Shown in pieces: positions 12,267 to 20,898 of a stretch of DNA of 37,783 nt. The notes under the pieces were generated by a model. The model made no database searches and was not told where the DNA came from. It saw nothing but the letters and a program-made list of their open reading frames with translations. Source of the DNA: an uncultured Enterorhabdus sp. GTDB lineage: Bacteria; Actinomycetota; Coriobacteriia; Coriobacteriales; Eggerthellaceae. Where the stretch lies: assembly GCA_947573925.1 (NCBI GenBank), contig CANPHS010000010.1:1-37783 (forward strand), in the 5' to 3' direction. The position numbers and the translations under genes were made by a program. The stretch's first letter is position 1; each line of letters begins with the position of its first letter.

Positions 12267-13655
12267 CTATTCCGCGGCCACGGCCTCGGCGTCGGCAGTC
12301 GCGCCCTTGCGGGCACGTCGGGCTGCCGACCGCTTCTGCATGGCGTCCACGCAGGTGGCCACGGCGGCGTCGCCGGTGACGTTCACCGTGGTGCGCATCA
12401 TGTCGAGGATGCGGTCCACGCCGGCCACCAGGGCCACGCCTTCCACGGGCAGGCCCACCGACTGCAGCACCATGGCCAGCATAATCATGCCGCTTCCGGG
12501 CACGCCGGCGGTGCCGATGGAGGCCAGCACGGCGGTCATCACGATGGTGAACTGCTGGCCCACCGTGAGGTCGATGCCGAACACTTGGGCGATGAAGATG
12601 GCACACACGCCCTGGTAGATGGCGGTGCCGTCCATGTTGATGGTGGCGCCGAGCGGCAGCACGAAGGAAGTGACCTCCTTCGACACGCCCATCTTCTCGG
12701 TGCACTCCATGTTGATGGGCAGCGTGCCCACCGAGGAGGCCGACGCGAAGGCGAAGCCCATGACCGGCATCTCGCCCTTCAGGAACTTGATGGGACTCAT
12801 ACGGGCGAACAGCTTGATAATGCCCGAGTACACGAGCGCGATCTGGCAGATCATGGCCACGTAGGCCACCACGATCAGCCACAGCAGCGGCCGCAGCACG
12901 TCGATGCCGTTGTTCGCGATGACGGGGCAGATGAGCCCGAACACGCCGAAGGGCGCCACGAGGATAATGCCGCGCATGATGGCGATGCACACGTCCGACA
13001 GCGCGTTGCAGATGTCGATGACCGGCTTCGCCTTCTTCCCCGCGGCGATCATGCCGAAGCCGAACACTACGGCGATGACGATGACCTGCAGCATGGTGGC
13101 GTCGGCCATGGGCTGGAAGAAGTTGCTCGGGAAGATGTTCACGATGGTGTCGATGAACGACGGCGGATCGGTGGGCTCGTAGGACAGGTCGCCCGTGGGC
13201 ATGGTGTAGCCGGCGCCCACGTTCATCACGTTGGCGAAAACGAGGCCGAGCGTGACGGCGAAGGCGGTGGTGACCAGGTAGAACAGGATGGTCTTGCCGC
13301 CGATGGCCCCCACCTTCTTCACGTCGTCCAGCGATACGACGCCGGCGATGATGGAGAACAGCACGAGCGGCACCACGATCATCTTGATGAGGTTCAGGAA
13401 GATGGTGCCGAAGGGCTTGATGTAGGTGTCGGCGATCTCGGGTGCCCCCTGGAACGCCAGGCCCGCGAGTACGCCCAGAATGAGTGCGATAAAGATCCAG
13501 GTGGTCAGCGACAGCCGCTTGAACCAGGGCTTGTCCTTCTTGTCATTGCCAGGGTCGGAGGGGCCGCCCGCCGTAGCGCCCGTGGTCTGCTCGTCGGCAA
13601 CCAGCGATTCGGTTTCGGCCGGAGCGGCAATGGTCTTGTCGTCGGTCGTTTCCAT
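12267..13655 (-). CDS. Dicarboxylate/amino acid:cation (Na+/H+) symporter, DAACS family
   Basis: TYIKPFGTIFLNLIKMIVVPLVLFSIIAGV...FVLPLGATINMDGTAIYQGVCAIFIAQ...GVPGSGMIMLAMVLQSVGLP. Confidence 0.93.
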   Translation of the reverse strand: METTDDKTIAAPAETESLVADEQTTGATAGGPSDPGNDKKDKPWFKRLSLTTWIFIALILGVLAGLAFQGAPEIADTYIKPFGTIFLNLIKMIVVPLVLFSIIAGVVSLDDVKKVGAIGGKTILFYLVTTAFAVTLGLVFANVMNVGAGYTMPTGDLSYEPTDPPSFIDTIVNIFPSNFFQPMADATMLQVIVIAVVFGFGMIAAGKKAKPVIDICNALSDVCIAIMRGIILVAPFGVFGLICPVIANNGIDVLRPLLWLIVVAYVAMICQIALVYSGIIKLFARMSPIKFLKGEMPVMGFAFASASSVGTLPINMECTEKMGVSKEVTSFVLPLGATINMDGTAIYQGVCAIFIAQVFGIDLTVGQQFTIVMTAVLASIGTAGVPGSGMIMLAMVLQSVGLPVEGVALVAGVDRILDMMRTTVNVTGDAAVATCVDAMQKRSAARRARKGATADAEAVAAE

Positions 13656-13659
13656 GGCG

Positions 13660-13968
13660 CTATTCCTCTTCTTCCATCATGTCGTGCAGCACGGCTTCCA
13701 CCAGCTCGGCCTGCTCTTCATTCTCAATGGGGTACAGGGTGACTAGCGGCATGCCGGCATTGCCCTCCACCACTTCGGCCGGGTCGTACAGGGCCGCCAT
13801 CACTTCCAGCTCCTCGCCCTCCTGGGCGCCCTCTTCCACGAATACGATAAAGTCCTCATCGGTTTCCTCCACGTGGAAGGTGGCCACGGTCTCGTAGGTG
13901 GAAATGGCCCCATCGTCTTCCACGGCCATGAAAAACTCGAGGTCAACCTCGCCAACATTCTCCAACAT
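13660..13968 (-). CDS. DUF1292-family acidic protein
   Basis: MLENVGEVDLEFFMAVEDDGAISTYETVATFHVEETDEDFIVFVEEG...ALYDPAE; RBS aaaggag; 4-nt gap to the symporter gene. Confidence 0.7.
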   Translation of the reverse strand: MLENVGEVDLEFFMAVEDDGAISTYETVATFHVEETDEDFIVFVEEGAQEGEELEVMAALYDPAEVVEGNAGMPLVTLYPIENEEQAELVEAVLHDMMEEEE

Positions 13969-14328
13969 GGGCTCTCCTTTGCCTCTCTGCCAGCCGCGCG
14001 ATCTGCGCAATTACGTATGCCCCGCATTATAGGGGATTGCCGGCTTGCTCGGGAAGTGACCGGCCGGAAAAGAGCCGCGTTGCGCGGAGGGGCCCGCATC
14101 CGACCCATCGGGGACCTTGGGGTGCGGGCAGGAGGTGGCTATCTTTCGCGGAAAATACCAGCAATTCACTTATAAAAGAACGGTCGAACTCTTGTCAACA
14201 AGGGGAGCGAGTGGCTAAAATCGCTCTTAATAGGGAATGTGACAGCGCGAGGGACGCTGTCGATATGCGGTGAGAAGGGTGCCGTCAACAGGAACTCGTC
14301 GCGCCGCCCGCGAGAGAAGGAACCCATC

Positions 14329-16971
14329 ATGACCTCACTCAGCCGCCGCCTCATAAGCGCCGTCTGCGCCGTCACCCTGGCCACCTCCCTGGTGCCCATC
14401 CCCGCCTTCGCCGAAACCCCTTCGGGGGGGGGTCCAGCTGAAGGCGAATTTGAGCCAATACTTTTTTCGACTGAGACATCTGTATTTGAAGAGAGTCTCA
14501 TATCTCCTTTTGCGCTCGACGAAAACGGACTTGCTCTTTTAAAGACAGGGTCTTATGAAAAATGGATAGATCGCCTTGATGCTCCTCAGTATGTTATCGA
14601 TACCTACAATCTTCTCCGAGAAGCGACAGATGGAGATGGGCAGAAAGACTACCTCATTGAAGACAAGTATTTCGATGGTGCTGCTGAATCTGACGGTGTC
14701 TATGCGAACAAAAGATTGCTTGTCGCAACAGTTCCGTATTCGTCGAGTGAAAATCCAAGTGCGATTTTTACGGAGGCGGCTCGCTACATAATGGCGGCGA
14801 CGGCGGCTTTTGACCGCGACACTCCTGAAGTTTTTTGGCTGACAGGTAATTGGTCTATTGGGGGCAATTATGGTTCAGGGAAAGTAAATGTGTATATCCA
14901 GTATGAAGATGAAGGTTATACGGGACTGCTTAACGCTTCCTTTCAGAATGAATCTGCAATTGGCAATGGCATTGCTTTGCGTGATAGCTACATAGACAAG
15001 ATTTTGGCAGGCATCTCGACGGAGCTCACTGATGAGGCTACGGTTCGTAAGTTCAATGATTGGCTTACCCACAACAATGAATACAATACTGATTTGAATA
15101 GTGCGAAAGGCGGCGCTTATCCAGATGCGTGGGAGTGCATAAGTGCGCTTGAGGGGAGAGAGGGCACGAAAGGTCCTGTATGTGAGGCCTATTCTCGAGC
15201 CTTTAAGATACTTTGCGACAAGGTGGGTATCCCTTGCGTACTTGTAGACGGCAATGCTATTACTTCCACTGGCGGTGGCGCTCATATGTGGAACTATGTC
15301 AAAATCGCTGGGTCATGGTATGCCGTAGATGTGACTTGGAATGACCCTGCGGTAGGAAGCGGTAAGCTATCTGGCTATGAAAACGAGAATTGGCTGCTAC
15401 TTGGCTCGGACAGCATTCCCGCAAGACAGAGTATGTCTTTTATAACGTCTCACCCTGTGTCAAACAAGGTATCAGACAAAACACCCGGTTTTCTTAATGG
15501 ACCAGAGTTGAGCAAGGAAAAATATAGCGCCTCTCCAGCATATGATTGCGCAGTTAGCGGCCACGTGTTCGGAGAGTTTATTGAAACGAGCCGGACAGAA
15601 CCCACTTGCAGTTCTGCGGGATCTTACACGGAAGAGCAGAGTTGCTCGTACTGTGGATTCAAGCAAAGCAGAACAGTTGAAATCCCAATGGTTTCGCATA
15701 CACCTGGACCGACGGAAGAGGTTGGGGTCGAAGCGGCCACATGTGAGACCAATGGACTGTCAAAGGTGATAACGAAATGCAAGGTATGCGCGACGGTTCT
15801 TTCTGAATCAGAAAAGGAAATACCAGCACTGGGCCATAAGTGGTCTGCCTGGAATACAATCGAAGGCGCTACTTGCCAGCGGGAGGGAGAGAGGCTTCGA
15901 TATTGCCTTAATGATATTGGGCATATTGAGACGCAAAAAATTGCGCTGGCTCCGCATTCGCCTGTAGTGGATGAGGACTCAAGACAGGTTATGAAAGATC
16001 CCACTTGCGAGCAACCAGGAAGTGCTCAGGTTGATTTGATTTGTGAGGTGTGCAAACTGAAGCAGGGTTCGAAAGAAGCGGTTATTCCTGCTAAAGGTCA
16101 TTCCTACGGTGCTTGGCAGACCGTCAAGGCTGCTACTTGCACAGCCTCCGGCACAGAGCGGCGGGTTTGCAAGGCGTGCGGGGATGTTGCCACGCGTACC
16201 GTTCCGGCTCGGGGGCATGCCTTCGGGGCCTATCGTTTCAATGGGGACGCGCAGGTGAACGTGGATGGCACCGAGACGGCGCGGTGCTCGCGGTGCTCGG
16301 CGACGCGGACACGGACGGCAGCGGGCAGTGCGCTGGCGCCGACCATGGGGCAGACGGTGGCCGCGGCTGGCGCAACATACCAGGCGACGGGAACGGCAAC
16401 GGTAACCTACGCGGGACCTTCCAACAAGAAGGCCACTTCCGTCACTGTGCCGGCGACGGTGACCATTTCCGGTCGCACCTACCAAGTAACGTCCATCGCG
16501 TCCAAAGCCTTCGCGGGCAACAAGGCGCTCAAGTCCGTCAAAATCGGCGCCAATGTGAAGTCCATTCCCGCCAACGCCTTCAAGGGTTGCACGAAGTTGG
16601 CCTCGGTGAGCTTCGGCAACGGCATCACCTCCATCGGCAAGAACGCCTTCTCGGGCTGCAAGGCATTGAAGTCCGTCACGCTGGGAACGAAAGTCACCAC
16701 CATCGGAGACGGCGCATTCCAAAACTGCGCCAAGCTGACGAAGGTGACGGTGAAATCCACGAAGCTCTCCAAAATCGGCAGGAACGCTTTCGCCGGCTGC
16801 AAGAAGCTTGGCACCCTCACATTGAAGACCACGAAGCTGAAATCCATCGGCAAGAACGCCTTCAAAGGCACAAAGTCGAAGCTGACCGTGAAAGTGCCGA
16901 AGAAAAAGCTGAAGACCTACCAAAAACTCTGCAAGAACAAGGGTTGCAAAACCATCCGCGTAAAGAAGTAG
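14329..16971 (+). CDS. Secreted protein: transglutaminase-like domain, Cys-rich CxxC repeats, BspA-like LRR_5 repeats
   Basis: Signal peptide MTSLSRRLISAVCAVTLATSLVPIPAFA; KGPVCEAYSRAFKILCDKVGIPCVLVDG...AHMWNYVKIAGSWYAVDVTWNDP (Cys/His/Asp); LRR_5-type ITSIGKNAFSGCKALKSVTL. Confidence 0.88.
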   Translation: MTSLSRRLISAVCAVTLATSLVPIPAFAETPSGGGPAEGEFEPILFSTETSVFEESLISPFALDENGLALLKTGSYEKWIDRLDAPQYVIDTYNLLREATDGDGQKDYLIEDKYFDGAAESDGVYANKRLLVATVPYSSSENPSAIFTEAARYIMAATAAFDRDTPEVFWLTGNWSIGGNYGSGKVNVYIQYEDEGYTGLLNASFQNESAIGNGIALRDSYIDKILAGISTELTDEATVRKFNDWLTHNNEYNTDLNSAKGGAYPDAWECISALEGREGTKGPVCEAYSRAFKILCDKVGIPCVLVDGNAITSTGGGAHMWNYVKIAGSWYAVDVTWNDPAVGSGKLSGYENENWLLLGSDSIPARQSMSFITSHPVSNKVSDKTPGFLNGPELSKEKYSASPAYDCAVSGHVFGEFIETSRTEPTCSSAGSYTEEQSCSYCGFKQSRTVEIPMVSHTPGPTEEVGVEAATCETNGLSKVITKCKVCATVLSESEKEIPALGHKWSAWNTIEGATCQREGERLRYCLNDIGHIETQKIALAPHSPVVDEDSRQVMKDPTCEQPGSAQVDLICEVCKLKQGSKEAVIPAKGHSYGAWQTVKAATCTASGTERRVCKACGDVATRTVPARGHAFGAYRFNGDAQVNVDGTETARCSRCSATRTRTAAGSALAPTMGQTVAAAGATYQATGTATVTYAGPSNKKATSVTVPATVTISGRTYQVTSIASKAFAGNKALKSVKIGANVKSIPANAFKGCTKLASVSFGNGITSIGKNAFSGCKALKSVTLGTKVTTIGDGAFQNCAKLTKVTVKSTKLSKIGRNAFAGCKKLGTLTLKTTKLKSIGKNAFKGTKSKLTVKVPKKKLKTYQKLCKNKGCKTIRVKK
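14424..14432 (+). repeat. Poly-G (G9) homopolymer inside the coding region
   Basis: ttcGGGGGGGGGtcc just after the signal-peptide sequence of the 14329 CDS. Confidence 0.85.
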
Positions 16972-17034
16972 CTCCCAGACTCCTCGTCCCCCTCCCCACC
17001 TCCGACGTTTTTGGCGGGGAGGGACTGCTGAAAT

Positions 17035-17123
17035 CCGTACAAATGCACGGCTTTTTGCAGCTGAAACATACAAAGCATGGGAAAATGTGCGGGTTTTCCG
17101 CAATAAGACGTGCATTTGTACGG
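17035..17123. repeat. Palindromic element family 1, copy A (89 nt)
   Basis: CCGTACAAATGCACG...CGTGCATTTGTACGG outer stem; 75/89 identity, no gaps, with 27700-27788. Confidence 0.85.
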
Positions 17124-17181
17124 ATCGCGTGCGGAAGGCCGTGCAAGGGCGTTGGACGTGCGAGCATCTCTCCGGCGACCC

Positions 17182-17266
17182 GTGCAAAGGGACGGGTTTC
17201 GGACGAGAAATGCATGCAAAGCTCGGCTTTGTACGGAATCGCTGTCTGGAATCCGTCACTTTGCAC
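17182..17266. repeat. Palindromic element family 2, copy C (85 nt)
   Basis: GTGCAAAGGGACGGGTTTCGGAC...GTCTGGAATCCGTCACTTTGCAC; aligns without gaps to 22834-22918. Confidence 0.85.
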
Positions 17267-17295
17267 GGGTCCCAAGCAGTGCCCAGCCTGCAAGC

Positions 17296-17325
17296 GGCCC
17301 CCGGTGCCGTAGGGTGCCGGGGGCC
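17296..17325. terminator. GC-rich hairpin between convergent genes
   Basis: GGCCCCCGG...CCGGGGGCC. Confidence 0.5.
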
Positions 17326-17430
17326 GACGGGGAGGCGGTTGCGGGTGCAGCAGGTCGCAGTCGTTGCGGAGGCGCGGCGGCCCGAAGCCGTCGCAGTCGC
17401 GGCCCGCAGCCGTCGCAGTAGCGAGTCGAC

Positions 17431-19047
17431 TTAGGCGCCGTAGTACTTCATGGCTTCCTGGGCGGCAATGCGGCCAGTCACGGTGCCCATGCACATGGAC
17501 GCGCCGCTCACGGCGTAGCGCATGTAAAACAGCTCGGCGTTGGCGATGGTGCCGCCGGCGTACAGACCGGCCACGGGCTGGCGATTCTCGTCCAGCACCT
17601 CGGCCTTGGTGCTGATGGCCAGCTGGCCGAAGGAGTCGTTGGTGTTCGGCGTGATCTGAATGGCGTAGAACGGCGCCTGGGTGAGGGCCTGCAGATCCTC
17701 GGGCTTCTTGTGGAAGTCGGGGTCTTCGCCCGCGGCGCACAGCTCGTTGTAGTGCTCGATAGTCTTCACCAGGGGATACTGCGGCAACTCGGCGGCCACG
17801 GCCAGCTCCTCGATGGTGTCGGCAGTGCTGGCCACACCCACTTCCACGGCCTTCTTAATCAGATCCAGACGGTCGGCCGGCTGCTGCGAATCGCAAATGA
17901 TGGTGAATTCCTTGCGGCCGCTCTGCACGAAGGGCACGAAGTAGTCGAACTGGCTGGTCATGGACTCGTTGGCGCAGCGGTAGCCCAGGTCGGTCACGAA
18001 CACGCCCGTGTTCACCATGCGCAGCTTCGACAGCTCGTCATTCAGGGGTAGCGGGTCGCGGCCCACCAAGTGAATCTGGGACAGGCCGCCCTTCAGCAGG
18101 GTGAGGGCGCCGGCTTCCCGGGCCAGCTCGATGCCGTCGCCGGTATTGGTGGGGGTGGAGAAGGTGTGCCAGCCCACGGTGCCCGGGGCGTACAGCTGCT
18201 TCGACCAGTCCTCGCCGTCGAAGCCGCCGCAGGCCAGCATGACGGCTTTGGCGGAAATGGTGTAGTCGGTGTCGCCGGACCGCGCGATGACGCCCGCGGC
18301 CTTCCCGCCTTCCATGATGATCTGCAGGGCGCGGGTGTCCATCATCAGCTCGGCGCCGTTGGACTCGGCCACGCCGATCAGCGTGTCGATGATGCCCTTG
18401 CCGCCGTTGGTAGACACCATGGAACGGTCGGACACGCCGTCGCCCGGCTTCTTGTCGAAATCGCAGCCGAAGCCCACGAGCCAGTCCATGGCCGCGCCGC
18501 CGTTGTCGGCCACCAGGCGGCAGATGTCCATGTTGGCGTCGCCGTCGGACTGGTCGAACAGGAACTGGGCGATTTCCTCGGGGGTGCCGTATTCCGTGTA
18601 GCCCATGCTGTCCTGCTTCTCCGAGCCGCAGCAGTAGAAGTTGCCGGTGCAGATAGAGGAGTCGCCGCCGGTCATAGTGGAGTTCTTCTCCAGGATGATC
18701 ACCTTCGCGCCGGCCAGGGACGCTTCCGCGGCGCAGCTCATGCCGGCGATGCCGCTGCCCACCACCACGATGTCGGCCTCTTTGGTTTCCTGGTTCTTGG
18801 CCGGTTTCGCCAGGGCGTCCTGCACGGTGTCGGTGGCGAGGGCGCCATCGTCGGTGTCCGTGCCGGTGGCGGCCAAGTCGTCGCTCGGCGCCGCGGTGGG
18901 TGCGGGGGCAGCTTCGGGGCCCTGAGGCGCGCAGCCGACCAGTCCGCTTCCGGCCACGGCCGCCGCCGTGGCGCCCAGGCCGAACAGGAACGAGCGACGG
19001 GAAACGGTCGTCGGGACCTCGGTGCGGTGGGTGTTCTCGGTAGTCAT
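17431..19047 (-). CDS. Tat-exported FAD-dependent oxidoreductase (fumarate-reductase / flavocytochrome c-like FAD-binding)
   Basis: Twin-arginine + lipobox-like VSRRSFLFGLGATAAAVAGSGLVGC; FAD motif ADIVVVGSGIAGMSCAAEASLAGAKVIILEK; start ATG 19047 with gggagg RBS. Confidence 0.9.
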   Translation of the reverse strand: MTTENTHRTEVPTTVSRRSFLFGLGATAAAVAGSGLVGCAPQGPEAAPAPTAAPSDDLAATGTDTDDGALATDTVQDALAKPAKNQETKEADIVVVGSGIAGMSCAAEASLAGAKVIILEKNSTMTGGDSSICTGNFYCCGSEKQDSMGYTEYGTPEEIAQFLFDQSDGDANMDICRLVADNGGAAMDWLVGFGCDFDKKPGDGVSDRSMVSTNGGKGIIDTLIGVAESNGAELMMDTRALQIIMEGGKAAGVIARSGDTDYTISAKAVMLACGGFDGEDWSKQLYAPGTVGWHTFSTPTNTGDGIELAREAGALTLLKGGLSQIHLVGRDPLPLNDELSKLRMVNTGVFVTDLGYRCANESMTSQFDYFVPFVQSGRKEFTIICDSQQPADRLDLIKKAVEVGVASTADTIEELAVAAELPQYPLVKTIEHYNELCAAGEDPDFHKKPEDLQALTQAPFYAIQITPNTNDSFGQLAISTKAEVLDENRQPVAGLYAGGTIANAELFYMRYAVSGASMCMGTVTGRIAAQEAMKYYGA

Positions 19048-19198
19048 GGTATCCTCCCTTTTCTGTCGGAATGGCCCGGGCCCTCCTGCCCGGACAACTC
19101 GCATCATAGGGAAGCGGAAAAACCCCGCCAGCACCAAAAGGGGTGGTGAGGCGCTTTTCAGGAGCCCCGAAACGAACCCCTCCAAAATGGAGGGTGGG

Positions 19199-20692
19199 CT
19201 ACAGACGGTCGCGGAACAGCTCGACGCGATCGAGTAGGTCCTGCTTGTCCACCGAACCGCTTTTCTGGTACACGTTGCGAATGTAGCCCTTCACGGTGTT
19301 GGGCGACAGCCCCAGCTCGTCGGCGATGTAGGTGCGCGTCCGCCCCTGGCACAGCAGCAACAGCACATCCTCTTCGCGGGCGGTCATGGTGTGCTCGCGG
19401 GCAAAAGCGCCCACAACGGCTTCCAAGGGAACGGCCCCGGGGCTTGCTGCGGCTCCAAGGCCCCGGTCTTCTGCGGTTCCCTCTTCGTCGGGCCGCTCGC
19501 CTTCCGGCGCCGAGGCCCCGGCAGTTCCGCGCCGCTCGATGCGGGCGGCCACCACGGGGTTCATGGCCAGAATGAACAGCGAGATGAGGGCCACGAGGGC
19601 CAAGGCCGTTTCGGGATTCCCCTGGGCAAGCACGGCGGCGCCGAAGGCCACGCCGGCTATGACCAGCAAACTTCCAATGCCCAGGGCGCAGCCCAGGTAC
19701 ACCCACAGGGAAATGCGGTCGCCCCGGCTCAGCTGGCTGACGATGATGCGCACATTCATGCCCGACAGGTAGAAGGCCGCGAACACGAGCACCGACGCCA
19801 CGCCGTGCACCCACGGTGTGGCGATGAAGGGCAGCGCGATAAGGGCGGCGGCCACGACGGGAAACAGGATGCCGTACAGATCGGCCACGGGAATGACGCG
19901 GGTGCGCCAGAAGGAGGCGATGAAGAAAATGAGCGCCGCGCCTATGATGCTGCCGGTGGCCTGCATTTCGATGACCACCACGGTGGTGCCCGAAGTTTCC
20001 GCCATTTGGCTGACTGCCCCGAACACGAAGGAGAACACGGCCAGGTAGGAAATGGCCTTCACCAGCCCGATGCGATCGGCGCGACGAGGGGGCTGGGCCG
20101 GCTGGCAGTCGGCACCCGCTGGGGTGCGGGCGAGCAGCGCTCCCGACAGGAGAACTAACGCGAGGGCGAAGGATAACTCGACCGGGCCGCTGGCGAAGAA
20201 GATGACGGCCGTCGCGCCGCCGCCCAGAAGATAGGCCAGGGAAATCGTGCGCGACAACGGGGCGCCGCCGCTCTTTTCCAGGCGCACCAAGCGCTCCATC
20301 CATCCGAGTTCGGCCGTGGCCAGGCCGAATCCGATGCTCGCGCCGGTGGTGATGGCGTAGGGCCACCCGCCGTCGATGATGGCGAAATAGCGCAGCATCA
20401 TAAGGACGTTTCCCAGGAACACCGCTCCCAGGGCCACGGTTAAGGTGAAGCGGGGCAGCGGGCGGCGTTTCGTTCCGTGCCACAGGGCCAGTGCCAGCAT
20501 GGCGGCGGCGTAGGCCAGGAAGAACAGGGCGCCGAAGGAATCGCCCGCCCCATGGGAGAGGCTCATTTCCCGCAGGAAGGTATTCGAGATCATCAGCGGG
20601 AAGGTGAGTCCGCAGACAACGCCGTAGCCGACCCCTCCTATCAGGAGTGCCCGGCGATTCCCCTCCCCGTCTGTTCGCAATGCGATGCCCAT
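19199..20692 (-). CDS. Multi-TM membrane protein with C-terminal LuxR-type HTH
   Basis: Hydrophobic N-terminal region then MTAREEDVLLLLCQGRTRTYIADELGLSPNTVKGYIRNVYQKSG. Confidence 0.88.
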   Translation of the reverse strand: MGIALRTDGEGNRRALLIGGVGYGVVCGLTFPLMISNTFLREMSLSHGAGDSFGALFFLAYAAAMLALALWHGTKRRPLPRFTLTVALGAVFLGNVLMMLRYFAIIDGGWPYAITTGASIGFGLATAELGWMERLVRLEKSGGAPLSRTISLAYLLGGGATAVIFFASGPVELSFALALVLLSGALLARTPAGADCQPAQPPRRADRIGLVKAISYLAVFSFVFGAVSQMAETSGTTVVVIEMQATGSIIGAALIFFIASFWRTRVIPVADLYGILFPVVAAALIALPFIATPWVHGVASVLVFAAFYLSGMNVRIIVSQLSRGDRISLWVYLGCALGIGSLLVIAGVAFGAAVLAQGNPETALALVALISLFILAMNPVVAARIERRGTAGASAPEGERPDEEGTAEDRGLGAAASPGAVPLEAVVGAFAREHTMTAREEDVLLLLCQGRTRTYIADELGLSPNTVKGYIRNVYQKSGSVDKQDLLDRVELFRDRL

Positions 20693-20898
20693 AGCAGCGT
20701 ATTATCGCACAAAATGCCGGCGACGGTCGCGGCTGCGGGGCGGGAGATTGGCGTGTCGGGACGGCGCGGGGACGGTTTCGGGGCGCCTCGGGGGCGTGTC
20801 TCTTTGGGAATGCGGAATCGGGGGTCGTGTTAAAATGGGCGCGGGGCGGAACGGCGGCGTTCCGAGCCTTGTTCGGTCGTGGTTAAGGAGAAGAATCC

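Noticed and set aside
12216-13742. 508-aa plus-strand ORF opposite the symporter
   Set aside because: H/D/G/R-rich antisense artefact; the symporter on the minus strand is well supported.
17385-17425. Short direct repeat AGCCGTCGCAGT x2
   Set aside because: Short GC-rich duplication in a compositionally biased spacer; not enough to support an element.
18070-19149. 359-aa plus-strand ORF opposite the flavoprotein
   Set aside because: Antisense artefact; the flavoprotein has a clear FAD motif and Tat signal.
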